Of a DNA stretch of 64,000 nt, positions 8,890-19,665 are shown in pieces. Both the position numbers and the translations under genes were made by a program. The notes under the pieces are model-generated. The model made no database searches, was not told the origin of the DNA, and was given only the letters and a program-made list of their open reading frames with translations. Each line of letters starts with the position of its first letter. The first letter of the stretch is position 1. Origin of the DNA: Roseiarcus sp963784805 (GTDB taxonomy: Bacteria; Pseudomonadota; Alphaproteobacteria; Rhizobiales; Beijerinckiaceae); assembly GCA_963784805.1 (NCBI GenBank), contig CAWASR010000019.1:310001-374000 (forward strand), in the 5' to 3' direction.

Positions 8890-9194
8890 CGGGCGTCTCC
8901 GCCGCCATTGCCTCGGCCCCCGGCCCGCTGCACCCACCACCAGGCATTCAGGCAGCCAAGCGCCACGCCAGCCACGAGCCCCGTTATCGTCCACGAGGGG
9001 CCGCCGGGGTAGCGCACATCCAGCCAGTGCCCCAGCGCCACTCCCCCCAGGGTCGGGACCGCCACCGCCCATCCCACCAGCCCGAACATGCCGAACCCGA
9101 ACCAGACGGTATGCCGGCCCTGCTGGCGCGCCCGGTCTCGCCGCTCGGCCTTGCGGCCGATGGCCTCTTCCAGTTCGTCGTCTGGACCGCTCAT
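8886..9194 (-). CDS. atpQ: N-ATPase accessory membrane protein AtpQ (AtpI-like)
   Basis: 102 residues. A charged N terminus (DDELEEAIGRKAERRDRARQQ) is followed by two hydrophobic helices (VWFGFGMFGLVGWAVAVPTL and WTITGLVAGVALGCLNAWWW), the AtpI-like two-helix plan typical of N-ATPase operons. It overlaps the epsilon gene upstream (ATGA) and atpR downstream (GTGA). The family role is probably rotor assembly or Mg2+ handling, as proposed for AtpI proteins; for this protein that is inference. Confidence 0.85.
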   Translation of the reverse strand: MSGPDDELEEAIGRKAERRDRARQQGRHTVWFGFGMFGLVGWAVAVPTLGGVALGHWLDVRYPGGPSWTITGLVAGVALGCLNAWWWVQRAGGRGNGGGDAR

Positions 9195-9595
9195 CGCTCG
9201 ATCTCCAGGACGCGCCGGATTGCCCCGGCCTCGAGCCGGGCGAGCGCGGTGCGCGCCGCGCGTTCATGTTCGTCCAGGCCAAGGAAACGCTGCGCGACCT
9301 GCGCCCGCAGCGAAGAGAGATCAGCGCTCTCGAAGGCGTCGAGGACCGAGACGCGGACCTCCGCGCCGCGTTTGATCAGCACGCCCTCGTCGATGCCTAA
9401 AAACCGCTCCTCCCCGGCAGTCGTGACATATACGAACAAGCCGGGGGGCAGCGCCGCAGCGAGGTCGATGTGACGAGGCAGAAGGGCGAAGAAGCCCTCC
9501 GCCCCCTCGGCCACCACCTTTGCCGCCGCGACGTCTACGAGCAACGCGGTCGGCGTGAAAACCTCCAGGCGCATGTGCTCCAACGGCCCGCTCAT
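9191..9595 (-). CDS. atpC: N-type ATPase F1 epsilon subunit
   Basis: 134 residues. The N-terminal beta-sandwich domain is recognisable (MRLEVFTPTALLVD, then EGFFALLPRHIDLAAAL and LGIDEGVLIKRGAEVRVSV), followed by a short helical C terminus. Epsilon couples gamma to the c-ring and can inhibit hydrolysis. Its start overlaps the atpD stop by 4 bp and its stop overlaps the atpQ start. Epsilon placed immediately after beta near the front of the operon is the N-ATPase order (D-C-Q-R-B-E-F-A-G), unlike the usual order in housekeeping atp operons. Confidence 0.88.
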   Translation of the reverse strand: MSGPLEHMRLEVFTPTALLVDVAAAKVVAEGAEGFFALLPRHIDLAAALPPGLFVYVTTAGEERFLGIDEGVLIKRGAEVRVSVLDAFESADLSSLRAQVAQRFLGLDEHERAARTALARLEAGAIRRVLEIER

Positions 9596-11019
9596 TCCTC
9601 GGACCTCTCGGCTTCGCTGATCGCGCCGATCATGTAGAGATCCCGCTCCGGCCGATCGTTGAACTCGCCCGACAGGATCAGCGCGCAGCCCTTGATCGTC
9701 TCCTCCAGGCTGACTCTACGGCCCGGCGCGTTGGTGAACTGCTCGGTGGCATGGAAAGGCTGGGTCAGGAACCGCTCCAGCCGCCGCGCCACCGCCACCG
9801 TTCGGCGATCCTCGATCGAAAGCTGCTCGAGGCCCAGCATGGCGATCACGTCCTTGAGGCTCTCGTACTCCGCCAGCGTGCGGCGCACGTCACCGGCGAC
9901 GCGTTCATGCCGGGCGCTCGCAACGCCGGGGGTGAGCATCTTCGATGCGGATTCCAGCGGGTCGAGGGCCGGGTAGAGTCCCTGCGCAGCCCGCTTGCGC
10001 GACAGCACGATCGACGCGGAAAGATGGCCGAAGACATGCGTCGCAGCAGGGTCGGTGAAGTCGTCCGCCGGCACGTAGACCGCCTGAATCGAGGTCATGG
10101 CCCCCGAAGGGGTCGAGCAGATCCGCTCCTCCAGTTCTGCAATCTCGGTGGCGAGCGAGGGCTGGTAGCCAACCCGCGACGGGATCTGACCCAGGAGGCC
10201 CGAGACCTCCGCCCCCGCCTGAACGAAGCGATAGATATTGTCGATCAGCACCAGTACGTCGGTATTGAGCTCGTCGCGAAAATGTTCGGCAATCGTCATG
10301 GCGGCGTGACCGACGCGAAAACGCACGGCGGGGCGTTCGTTCATCTGACCGAAAACCATGATGGTGTTCGCCAGAACCCCGGCCTCGTCCATTTCGCGGT
10401 AGAACTCCTCCGCTTCGCGCGAGCGTTCACCTATGCCGCAGAACAGGCTCACGCCCTGGTAGACCCCCGACATGTTGTAGATCATCTCGGCGATGAGCAC
10501 GGTCTTGCCGACGCCTGCGCCGCCAAAGAGCCCGGCCTTGCCGCCTCGCTCGATCGGACAGAGCAGGTCGATCGCCTTGATGCCTGTCTCGAAGATCTCC
10601 GACTTCGTCCGTCGCTCACTCAGGGGCGGCGGGGAATTTTGGATCGAGCGGCGCGGCGCGTCCGTCAGTGGCGGGCCGCCATCGATGGGCTCGCCGAAGA
10701 GGTTCAGCATCCGGCCGAGCGTCGGCGGTCCCACGGGCATCTCAATGCCGCCGCCAGTGGGGCGCAGCCGGGCGCCGAGCGCCACCGGCCGCCCGGCAGA
10801 CAGAACGAGTTCCCGCGCCAGTCCCCGGCCGGGCAGAGTTGCGATCTCGATCCGCAACTTGGGGTCGTCGATTCCGACATAGAGATCCCGGGCCTTGGGC
10901 GCCTGGCCTGCGACGCGCAGCTCAACCACCTGACCTGAAACGCGGACGATGCGTGCTGAGGGAGCCTCAGTCTCGCCAGCGACGGCCGAGAGTTCCGCCG
11001 TGTCCGCCATGCTCGTCAT
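9592..11019 (-). CDS. atpD: N-type ATPase F1 beta subunit (catalytic), first gene of operon
   Basis: 475 residues. The P-loop GGAGVGKT sits around residue 160, followed by the catalytic GERSREAEEFYREM region, the DNIYRF segment and the ALDPLESASKML signature. This is the ATP-making or ATP-hydrolysing subunit. Starts at 11019 (MTSM) and 11010 (MADT) are both possible. The whole operon of nine genes runs on the minus strand with 4-bp overlaps at most joints, so it is probably one transcript from a promoter in 11020-11250. Operon order assigns it to the laterally transferred N-type family. Confidence 0.93.
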   Translation of the reverse strand: MTSMADTAELSAVAGETEAPSARIVRVSGQVVELRVAGQAPKARDLYVGIDDPKLRIEIATLPGRGLARELVLSAGRPVALGARLRPTGGGIEMPVGPPTLGRMLNLFGEPIDGGPPLTDAPRRSIQNSPPPLSERRTKSEIFETGIKAIDLLCPIERGGKAGLFGGAGVGKTVLIAEMIYNMSGVYQGVSLFCGIGERSREAEEFYREMDEAGVLANTIMVFGQMNERPAVRFRVGHAAMTIAEHFRDELNTDVLVLIDNIYRFVQAGAEVSGLLGQIPSRVGYQPSLATEIAELEERICSTPSGAMTSIQAVYVPADDFTDPAATHVFGHLSASIVLSRKRAAQGLYPALDPLESASKMLTPGVASARHERVAGDVRRTLAEYESLKDVIAMLGLEQLSIEDRRTVAVARRLERFLTQPFHATEQFTNAPGRRVSLEETIKGCALILSGEFNDRPERDLYMIGAISEAERSEE

Positions 11020-11339
11020 TGCCTTTCCTTCAGCATTCTTCGTTCAACCAGTTCCGGTGAAGGGGAATTGGCAATGGTCAGAGGCGCGAGACAGCTTCCG
11101 ACCATGCACGTTTCCGTTTGAGCGCCATGGCGCGACAGCCGTTGGGCCGGGAAGATCTGCGCCAGTCCGCAGGGAAAACGCATCCTGCTTGATCCTGCCT
11201 CGGAAACCAAGGACGCCGATTTCGAAACAAGCGTCGCTATGGCCGCTCGGGATGCCGAGGGCGCTCGGCTATGCGCATATGCCTCACGCGATCACGCCCT
11301 ATCGGAGTGTGCGCTGGCGGCGCGCAAGGCCATCGGGCG

Positions 11340-11752
11340 CGCGGGTGTGAGGCCATTGAGAACGGTCTCGCTGAAATGGACGATTCCAACCTCAAGGGAC
11401 GGATTGTCGAGTTGAAGCGAATCCGTGACGCGGCGAGGGCGATGGCAATCGCACGACGCCGGAGCTGCTGCGTCGGTTTGGGGTCGAGGCCCGCAAAAAG
11501 ATCAGGGATCGGGAGGGCGGTCTCCGGCGCCATCGCCTCCAGGCGCTGGTGCAGCGGGTGGAGGTCGGAGCCGACGAAATTCGGATCAGGGGATCGAAGC
11601 CAAGGCTCCTCCAGACGCTCCTTGCGTCTGGAGGAAACTATGGAGTGGAAACGGCGACGCACCGCGTTCGCAGTTTCGTTCCCAATTGGCTCCCCGAGCA
11701 GGACTTCGAACCTGCGACCATTCGATTAACAGTCGAATGCTCTACCAGCTGA
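11340..11752 (+). pseudogene. Remnant of a large serine recombinase C terminus, reading into tRNA-Asn
   Basis: Two frames together give the end of an alphaproteobacterial serine recombinase: one reads AIENGLAEMDDSNLKGRIVELKRIRDAARA (in two short blocks, from about 11346), and the other continues from about 11453 with TPELLRRFGVEARKKIRD, LQALVQRVEVGADEIRI, and a typical ending VRSFVPNWL. A frameshift near 11445 separates them and the catalytic N terminus is missing. The second frame runs straight into the antisense of tRNA-Asn and stops inside it. This is what remains of an element that probably used the tRNA as its attachment site. Family identity is by pattern recognition. Confidence 0.65.
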
Positions 11753-11763
11753 GCTATCGGGGA
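11687..11763 (-). tRNA. tRNA-Asn (anticodon GTT)
   Basis: On the minus strand the seven-base acceptor stem TCCCCGA pairs with TCGGGGA, the D arm is GCTC...GAGC, and the anticodon arm TTCGA-CTGTTAA-TCGAA gives anticodon GTT (Asn). The T stem GCAGG/CCTGC encloses TTCGAAGT, and the 3' CCA is encoded. The T loop counts as eight bases rather than seven, one more than usual; this may be real or another single-base insertion. Confidence 0.93.
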
Positions 11764-11856
11764 TCGGCTCGGGCGCGGATATAGCAGAATTTCGGGCTAT
11801 GAAAAGGGGCGCTTTTCGCGCTTGCGCCGGGTCCTGCAGTGGGCCACCCTTCTCGG

Positions 11857-13375
11857 ATGCTGAATCCATCGATGTTTCCGCACCTGCTGACGCCCGCCGA
11901 GATGGGCGAGGCCGACCGGATGACGATATCGGGCGGAACGCCTGGCGTCGATCTGATGGAGCGGGCGGGGCTCGCGGTCGCGGACGAGGCCGCGCGGCTC
12001 GCCCGAGCGAGGGGCCGGATCGCGGTCATCTGCGGCCCTGGCAACAACGGCGGCGACGGCTTCGTCGCCGCCCGTCTGCTCGCCCGGCGCGGCTATGCGG
12101 TCGAGCTCGGTCTCCTGGGCAGTCCCGACGCATTGCGGGGCGAGGCCGCTGCGGCCGCCTCTCGATACGGGAGCCCGGTCCTGGCCGCCGCGGACATTGA
12201 TCTCGAAGGCGCGGATCTCGCAGTCGACGCGCTGTTCGGAGCCGGACTCGCGCGCGAGATCGAGGGCGAGGCGCGAACGATCGTCGAGCGGGTCAACGCT
12301 TTCGCCCGGGGCGGCGGGCGCGTGCTGGCCGTCGACGTCCCGTCGGGAGTCGACGGCGCCAGCGGCAAGATGCGCGGCGTCGCGGTCCAGGCGACCGCCA
12401 GCGTCACATTCTTCCGGTTGAAGCCCGGTCACCTGCTTCTGCCCGGGCGAGCGCTCTGCGGGGCGATCCGGCTTTTCGATATCGGCATTCCGGCGAGCGT
12501 GCTGACGCGCATCGCGCCGCAGGCCTTCGTCAATTCGCCCGCTGTCTGGCGCCACGCGCTCGCGCGCCCGGACGCCGAGAGCCAGAAATATACGCGCGGC
12601 GCTGTCCTGGTCCTTTCCGGGCCGGCGCATCAGACTGGCGCGGCGCGGCTCGCCGCGCGGGCGGCGCTGCGCTCAGGCGCCGGAACTCGTCACGCTTGCG
12701 AGCCAGCTCGCGGCCGTCGCCGTCAACGCCGCGCATTTGACCGCGATCATGGTCGCCCCGTTTTCGGGCGTTCGCGGTTTCGAGGCTCTTATCGCTGACG
12801 AGCGGCGGCGCGCGATCGTCATCGGGCCGGGCGCTGGCGTCGGGCCCGAATTGCGCCGGCTCGCCGCCGCCGCGCTGACGCGACCGGCCGAGCGGCGGAC
12901 GATCGTGATCGACGCCGACGCGCTGACGAGCTTTGCCGGCGAAGCGAGGCGGCTGGCGGCGCTGATCGCGCGCGGCGGTCATGCCGCAGTTCTGACCCCG
13001 CATGAGGGCGAGTTCGCGCGCCTGTTCGCCGACGAGGCGAGCGTGCGCGCCGAGGACGACAAGCTCACCCGCGCGAGGGCGGCGGCGCGGCTCATGGGCG
13101 CGGTCGTCTTGCTCAAGGGCGCCGACACGGTCGCAGCCGCTCCCGACGGCCGGGCGACAATTGGTTGGGACTTGCCGCCGACGCTCGCCACCGCCGGCTC
13201 CGGCGACGTGCTGGCGGGCCTCGTCGCCGGCCTCGCCGCCCAGGGCATGCCGACCTTCGAGGCGGCCTCAGCCGCGGTCTGGCTGCACGGCGCGGCGGCG
13301 CGCCGGTTCGGCCCCGGCCTCATCGCCGAAGACCTGCCGGAGGCCCTGCCCGGCGTGCTGAGGACGCTTGGCTAA
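11857..13375 (+). pseudogene. nnr: Bifunctional NAD(P)H-hydrate repair enzyme (epimerase/dehydratase), frameshifted
   Basis: The N-terminal YjeF epimerase domain is intact (LTPAEMGEADR, GPGNNGGDGF, VDVPSGVDGASG), followed by the ADP/ATP-dependent dehydratase domain (IGPGAGVGP, ADALTSF, LTPHEGEF, TAGSGDVLAGLVAGL). The frame breaks at about 12684, where the extra A in GGAAC shifts reading; removing one base restores SGAGLVTLAS, the expected join. The two halves are 11857-12798 (frame 1) and up to 13375 (frame 2). All motifs on both sides are preserved, so a sequencing error or a very recent mutation is likely. The enzyme repairs hydrated NADH/NADPH. Confidence 0.88.
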
Positions 13376-13464
13376 AAGGCGTTCGAGACAATCCTCGGGC
13401 GTCGGGACCTGCTGGCGGCGGCGCTTCAGATATGTTTCGCCCTGACCCCCGGCGCGGGCCGCGC

Positions 13465-13725
13465 TCAATAGCGCGCGCGCACCGGCGCAGAGTAGCCGGG
13501 GCCGACGCAACGCACGCCGAGCGACCAGAGCCGGGCGTTGCTGCTCGCCGAAGGATAGGGCCCGCCGGTCAGGTTGGTTCTCAGCGCCGTCATGTTCCCG
13601 CAGTCGGCGTAAGGCAGGGCGACTGTCCGATAGGGCGGCGCGGGCGAAACGGATTCCGCGCAGCCAGAGAGGCCCGCCAGCAGAATCGTCAGAGCGATCA
13701 CGCGCAAGGTCCACCCCTCCTCCAA
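13465..13725 (-). CDS. Small putative lipoprotein
   Basis: 86 residues. The N terminus is a type II signal peptide: a hydrophobic stretch (VIALTILLAGLSGC) ends in a lipobox LSGC with the lipidated cysteine near residue 22. The mature part (about 65 residues) has two further cysteines (ADCGN, VRCVG) that could form a disulfide, and no domain I recognise. It should be anchored in the outer or inner membrane. It is convergent with nnr. Function unknown. Confidence 0.65.
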   Translation of the reverse strand: MEEGWTLRVIALTILLAGLSGCAESVSPAPPYRTVALPYADCGNMTALRTNLTGGPYPSASSNARLWSLGVRCVGPGYSAPVRARY

Positions 13726-13902
13726 ATCCGCGCGGCGGCGGCCAAGAGCGGCGCCGTCGCGATCGGCCGGGAAACGCTGAGCCTCATTGCAAGTATCCAG
13801 ACAATCAATTCCGGCCCCATCTGTGGTCGCAACCTAGTCGAGCCCGCTGGACTGAGGCTGACTCTCCACCACGAGCGCCTAATTCAGCGCATAGCCGACT
13901 TT

Positions 13903-14040
13903 TCAAAACACGCCGCTCACCCTGACTCCGGTAAGCGCAACTCCCTTGATGATAACGAGAGCGATCATGCCTGTAAGCACCGCGTATTCCGCCGCGGTGG
14001 CGCCCAACTCATTGCAAAAAAAATATCCTATGCGCTTCAT
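13903..14040 (-). CDS. Tiny Flp/Fap-type pilin-like protein
   Basis: 45 residues. The core ELGATAAEYAVLTGMIAL matches the prepilin pattern of Flp/PilA pilins: a Gly-Ala-Thr-Ala...Glu-Tyr segment opening a single hydrophobic helix (VLTGMIALVIIKGVAL). Flp subunits build tight-adherence pili in Alphaproteobacteria. No tad/cpa secretion genes are adjacent, so it would depend on a locus elsewhere or be an orphan copy. The conserved E and Y of the pre-pilin cleavage region are present. The short length makes the call moderate. Confidence 0.55.
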   Translation of the reverse strand: MKRIGYFFCNELGATAAEYAVLTGMIALVIIKGVALTGVRVSGVF

Positions 14041-14561
14041 GATCCCATCCGATACTTCACAATTGTACCGATCATTGTGAAAAGCATGGCCTCATGAGGT
14101 AAACGGCCTATTAAGGATTGCGCGGTTGATCTTGGAGGCGAACGTTTTCGGAATCGGCTCTCGCCCGAAACCCTTCCAGCGACGCGAGCGCCCGCGACGT
14201 CGAGCAAGCGGCCCAGGGCCGGCGGGTCGATTCCGCCTCCACCAATGTGTTAGTTGCCGTAAGAGCGCCGAGAGCGCATTTTACTTTCGCCGCTCCGAAT
14301 GCTTGTCCCCATTGGCATTTTTGGCGCGCTGAAAATGCCCCGCGCCGGAGCCCCCCGGACGCGGGGCAATTTCTTTGCGGCTGGCGGCGAAATTCAGAAT
14401 AGCCAGCGTATGTGAAGCCGTTGGGCCGAGTCGGCGTCGGCGCGCTTCCGCTTGGCGTCGCCCGGTTCGCAGCGGCGAATCGCGACCCTGCAGCATGATG
14501 CGATTTCGTGGAAACGCGGGATTTTTGCGAAAAACCGGCATCCCCTTATTCGCATCCCGCT
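14041..14561. other. Intergenic region with no supported gene
   Basis: About 520 bp between the pilin-like gene and the 3' end of the glucoamylase gene. It contains one strong GC stem-loop, annotated separately. Open frames here are arginine-rich shadows of neighbouring coding frames. Confidence 0.4.
14337..14367 (-). terminator. Probable rho-independent terminator after the glucoamylase gene
   Basis: GCCCCGCG and CGCGGGGC form an 8-bp stem with a further CCGG/CCGG pairing inside. Read on the minus strand the stem is followed by ATTTTC, a modest T tract. It lies about 200 bp past the glucoamylase stop codon. Confidence 0.45.
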
Positions 14562-16943
14562 TCAGCTCACGACCGCGACTTCGTGGTTGCGGCCGAGCCA
14601 TGCCCCGGAAGCCTGGTCGCGCCAGGTGAACACGACGCTTTGGCCGGCCGCCATGCCCGCGGTGGGGATTTCCGCCACATGCAGGCCGATGCCGGTGTCG
14701 CGGGTGGGCGTCTCGGCTTGCGTGCGCCATCCGTCGCCGGTGTGCAGCACGATCGCCGCCTGAGGAAGATCGAGGCGCAGCGCTTGCCCCGCCGGAATTC
14801 GCGCGACCGGGCAGTCGGGGCGCCAGGGGCGGCAGCGGGCGCGCCGCTTCCCCGTGGCGTAGCGCCGGACCGTATGCGGCGGCATGTCGAACACGGCGCC
14901 GTCGTCCAGCGAGCGCAACAGTTTGACGTATTCGGCATGGGCCCAGACCAGCGGCATCGCCGAGCCGGACGGCTCGCCGGGCGCAAGCTCCCGGTCCGGA
15001 ATCGGCGGGCCGTCCCACACCTGTTCGGGAAACAGCCCGCCCGGGCTCGTCTGGGCCTCGATCGTGGCCAGCAGCGCCTCGGCCTCCGGCCGCCGTCCCG
15101 CCGCCAGCGCATAGTGGGCGCGCTCGCCGGCCAGCAAGGGCCACGCGCGGCCGATGCCGACGCCGTCGAACGGCCGTCCGTCGGCCTTTTCGCCGTAGCC
15201 GTCGAGGTTGTAGCGGCGCCAGCCGGGTCCCTGCGGCAGGTCCACCTTCAACAGACGGTCGATCACCTTGATTGTATCGAGGATGCGCGGGTCGTCCGGC
15301 GCCCGCAGGCCAAACCGCACCAGCGCCAGCGCGTCCGTGCTGACGAGGGCGTCGGCGGAGACCGAGCCGGTTCCGGCCTCATGATTGCGCACCTGGACTT
15401 GCGCGTGAACGTCAGGGCCTTCGGTCTTCGGCGATTCCGGCGCGATCCGGATGTAGTAGCCCGACACGCCGGCTTCGCGGGCGAGCGGCGTATCCACGAC
15501 ATAAAGCCAGTCCTCGATCTGCTCGTTCCAGGCGTCGGCGGTGTCGCGAAGAAGGTCAGGCAGTTCCTCGACTTCGCAGACCTCGGCCATTTCGGCGGCG
15601 CCGAGCAGCGCCGCCACAGCGACCGCCAGCGTGAACGGCGTGTAGCCGGCGTTCTCTTCCCATCGATCCTGCTTCGTGCGCGGCCCGTTGCGCAGCACGA
15701 ACCCCGCCGCCTGGCGAGCCATCGGCCAGAAGGCTGGAATGTCCGGGCGCCGCAGGACGCCCGCGCGCCACGCCATGTCCAACAGCAACATTGGAAAGGC
15801 GCATTCGTCCAGCTGCACGCCTCTCCAGAACGGCGTTCCATCGAGCCAACAGTTTTGCGGCCAGGATCCGTCGGCTTCCTGGGTCGTGCGCAGGTAGCGC
15901 AGGATGCGCCGAACCGCGGTATCCGCGCCGCAGGCCAGAAGAGCGCCCGCCGTCTCGCACAGATCGCGCGGCCAGACGAGGTGGTAGCCGCCCAGATCGT
16001 CGTCGCCCTTGCTCGATCCCCAGGGGATCGAAAGACTGGCGATGAGGCCGCCGGGAAACGTCGGGGTCTCGTGGCTGTGCAGGATGGCGGTGCTGACCCG
16101 ATAGAGGTTGTGACCCCGCGCGCGCCGCTCCAGCGAGCGCAGGCCGGCCTGCCAGGAACGCCAGCCGGAGGCGTAATCGTTGAGGATCGCCTCAAAAGGC
16201 GTCTGCACCGACCCCAGCGCGTGGAAGGCGGCCTCGGCCGACGTGCGGCCGAAGCCGAGCGCCAGCACCGAGGCGCCGTCGGCGCCTGCCGCCAGTTCGG
16301 CCGTCAAGGCCACATTGCCGTCGGAGGCTCGGTCGAATTGCTCGGCGAGCCGGAAGTCGCGCGAAAGCTGCCGCCATCCGTCCGACGCGCCGACGAAGCC
16401 GACCGAACTGGCGAGAAACGGCCGGTCGGCGGCCATGGCCAGATGGGCGCCGTCGCCCTCGGCGAACAGCATGTCGCGGCCTTTGTAGCGGTCGCGCCAG
16501 CCATTGTTGTGGGCGCCGCCATTGACCAGATGCGGCGCCAGCAGCGCGAACAGACGCAGACCCGAGCCGGCCAGATCCTCGAGCCTGATATGCTGGAGCA
16601 CCGTGTCGCTGCGCGGATCGGCGATGACCCGCTTGACAATGCGGAACCGGCCGCCCCGATGGGTGCTGGTCAGCAGGAACGCCGGGACGCCGTCTTCCAG
16701 CGACTCCACGACGAACGCGCATTCGCGCTTCTCCTCGGCGAAAAAGCCGTGACCGTCGGTGACGATCAGCCCGAGGTCGCGGATGCAGGCCTGGTCAACG
16801 CGCGGGTAGTAGACTTCGTTGAGGATTCCGTGGCTGATGGTGAACCACACCCGGCTGGTGTCCGACAGCGCGGCGCCGACCCCGCTCTTGGCGCTCGAGG
16901 TCCAGCGCGCCGCCCCCCCTGGCCAGCCAGGCGCATCCGCCAT
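14562..16943 (-). CDS. Glycoside hydrolase family 15 glucoamylase (glucan 1,4-alpha-glucosidase)
   Basis: 793 residues from MADAPGWPGG. Residues 1-270 form the beta-sandwich domain of prokaryotic GH15 enzymes; the (alpha/alpha)6 catalytic barrel follows (about 300-690). The general acid is probably the Glu in VQLDECAFPM and the general base the Glu in LFPEQVWDG, both matching family motifs; the substrate-site segment YHLVWPRDL is also present. No signal peptide is seen, so it should be cytoplasmic and release glucose from glycogen or maltodextrin. It lies downstream of pgi on the same strand, which fits a short glycogen-to-glycolysis unit. Confidence 0.9.
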   Translation of the reverse strand: MADAPGWPGGAARWTSSAKSGVGAALSDTSRVWFTISHGILNEVYYPRVDQACIRDLGLIVTDGHGFFAEEKRECAFVVESLEDGVPAFLLTSTHRGGRFRIVKRVIADPRSDTVLQHIRLEDLAGSGLRLFALLAPHLVNGGAHNNGWRDRYKGRDMLFAEGDGAHLAMAADRPFLASSVGFVGASDGWRQLSRDFRLAEQFDRASDGNVALTAELAAGADGASVLALGFGRTSAEAAFHALGSVQTPFEAILNDYASGWRSWQAGLRSLERRARGHNLYRVSTAILHSHETPTFPGGLIASLSIPWGSSKGDDDLGGYHLVWPRDLCETAGALLACGADTAVRRILRYLRTTQEADGSWPQNCWLDGTPFWRGVQLDECAFPMLLLDMAWRAGVLRRPDIPAFWPMARQAAGFVLRNGPRTKQDRWEENAGYTPFTLAVAVAALLGAAEMAEVCEVEELPDLLRDTADAWNEQIEDWLYVVDTPLAREAGVSGYYIRIAPESPKTEGPDVHAQVQVRNHEAGTGSVSADALVSTDALALVRFGLRAPDDPRILDTIKVIDRLLKVDLPQGPGWRRYNLDGYGEKADGRPFDGVGIGRAWPLLAGERAHYALAAGRRPEAEALLATIEAQTSPGGLFPEQVWDGPPIPDRELAPGEPSGSAMPLVWAHAEYVKLLRSLDDGAVFDMPPHTVRRYATGKRRARCRPWRPDCPVARIPAGQALRLDLPQAAIVLHTGDGWRTQAETPTRDTGIGLHVAEIPTAGMAAGQSVVFTWRDQASGAWLGRNHEVAVVS

Positions 16944-17061
16944 TGTCGCATTCCTCGATCGGTCCACCGGCCTTGCGGCCGCCGGCGCAGCTAAACGCGG
17001 GCGACAGCCGGCGGCAAGCCCCGGCGCCCATCGAGCGTGAGCGCGGCGGCCGGCGCCGAAT

Positions 17062-18702
<1,641 letters not shown>

Positions 18703-18837
18703 TGTCGTGCCTCCGGCTCTTCAGGCCAGCGCCTGGGAAATTGGCGCCGGTTGCTTTACCCAGGGGGGAACGGGATTACAGGCCAGCATAGCGCGAGCGA
18801 AGCGAGAGCGCCAAGCCATAGGGATTGTCGGCCGCGT

Positions 18838-19000
18838 CCGATTACGGTGATGGGTGGACGGCGCCCCGAACGGCATCGACTGTGCCAAGATGGTCGTTGT
18901 CACCAACCCATCTGAAGGGAAGCCGTCCATGGGCAAGTCTATCCAGAATTTGACTTCTGTCACGCGCGTTGGGCTCGATCTGGCGAAGAACGGAATTGGC
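18838..19000 (+). mobile_element. Truncated 5' end of an IS1111/IS110-type element
   Basis: The sequence GATTACGGTGATGG, then TGGACGGCGCCC, then a transposase start (MGKSIQNLTSVTRVGLDLAK) matches the left end of the complete element at 55.55 kb. The homology stops after about 20 transposase codons. It is a decapitated copy that marks the left edge of the accessory island. Confidence 0.8.
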
Positions 19001-19067
19001 GCAGGGATCAAATTTCAATATTTTGCATCTATGCGGCCGGGATCGAAAATAGGTTGATTGATCCTGC

Positions 19068-19494
19068 ATGCCGCACAAACATAACGCCGCCCGCCGCCAT
19101 CACATCGGTAAGATGAAGTTTAAAGTGACAAACTGGGCGGAGTATGAGGCGCGCCTTCGCCGCCGTGGCAGTTTAACCCTTTGGGTGACGCCGGAAGCGC
19201 TGGCGGGTTGGGCAGCCCAACGCCCAAGCGTCCTGCCAGAGAGACGACCACATCGCATCCATGCAGATAGACGGCCGGCTCAAATGGCAGGCATCTACCG
19301 GCTATGGCAAACGAGCTTTGGTTGAAACCGCGATGGGTCGATACAAGGGCGTCATTGGGCCGCGGTTGCGTGCCCGTTCATTCCACGCGCAGCAGACAGA
19401 GGCTGCGATCGGCGTAACCATTTTGAACCGAATGCTTGCCTGCGGACGCCCGAAATCCGTTCGTTGCCAAGCCTCGACGGGAGCAACCAAATAA
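19068..19494 (+). mobile_element. IS5-family transposase remnant with internal deletion
   Basis: The first frame (from 19068, MPHKHNAARRHHIGKMKFKV, then LTLWVTPEALAGW) is the N terminus of an IS5-group transposase. About 60 codons later the frame changes, and from about 19261 LKWQASTGYGKRALVET and QQTEAAIGVTILNRML give its C terminus. The DDE catalytic middle is deleted, so the element is dead. Confidence 0.75.
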
Positions 19495-19665
19495 GCGGGC
19501 CCATCAAAGACCAAATTCCGCACATTTCCTGATCCCCGCGCCAACGCCCTACTGAAGGCGACGCGAACGAGCGCTTCCTGACGCGATGTCGCTCAACGGG
19601 AGTTCTTTGCAATCGACGGAGCGCCGCAATCGGTCCGACACGGCGCCGACGACCGATCCGGCCCA

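Noticed and set aside
9751..10938. 395-residue plus-strand frame opposite atpD
   Set aside because: Antisense to a highly conserved F1 beta gene; no recognisable domain.
14508..16994. 828-residue plus-strand frame opposite the glucoamylase
   Set aside because: Antisense shadow; the minus-strand frame has the GH15 catalytic motifs.
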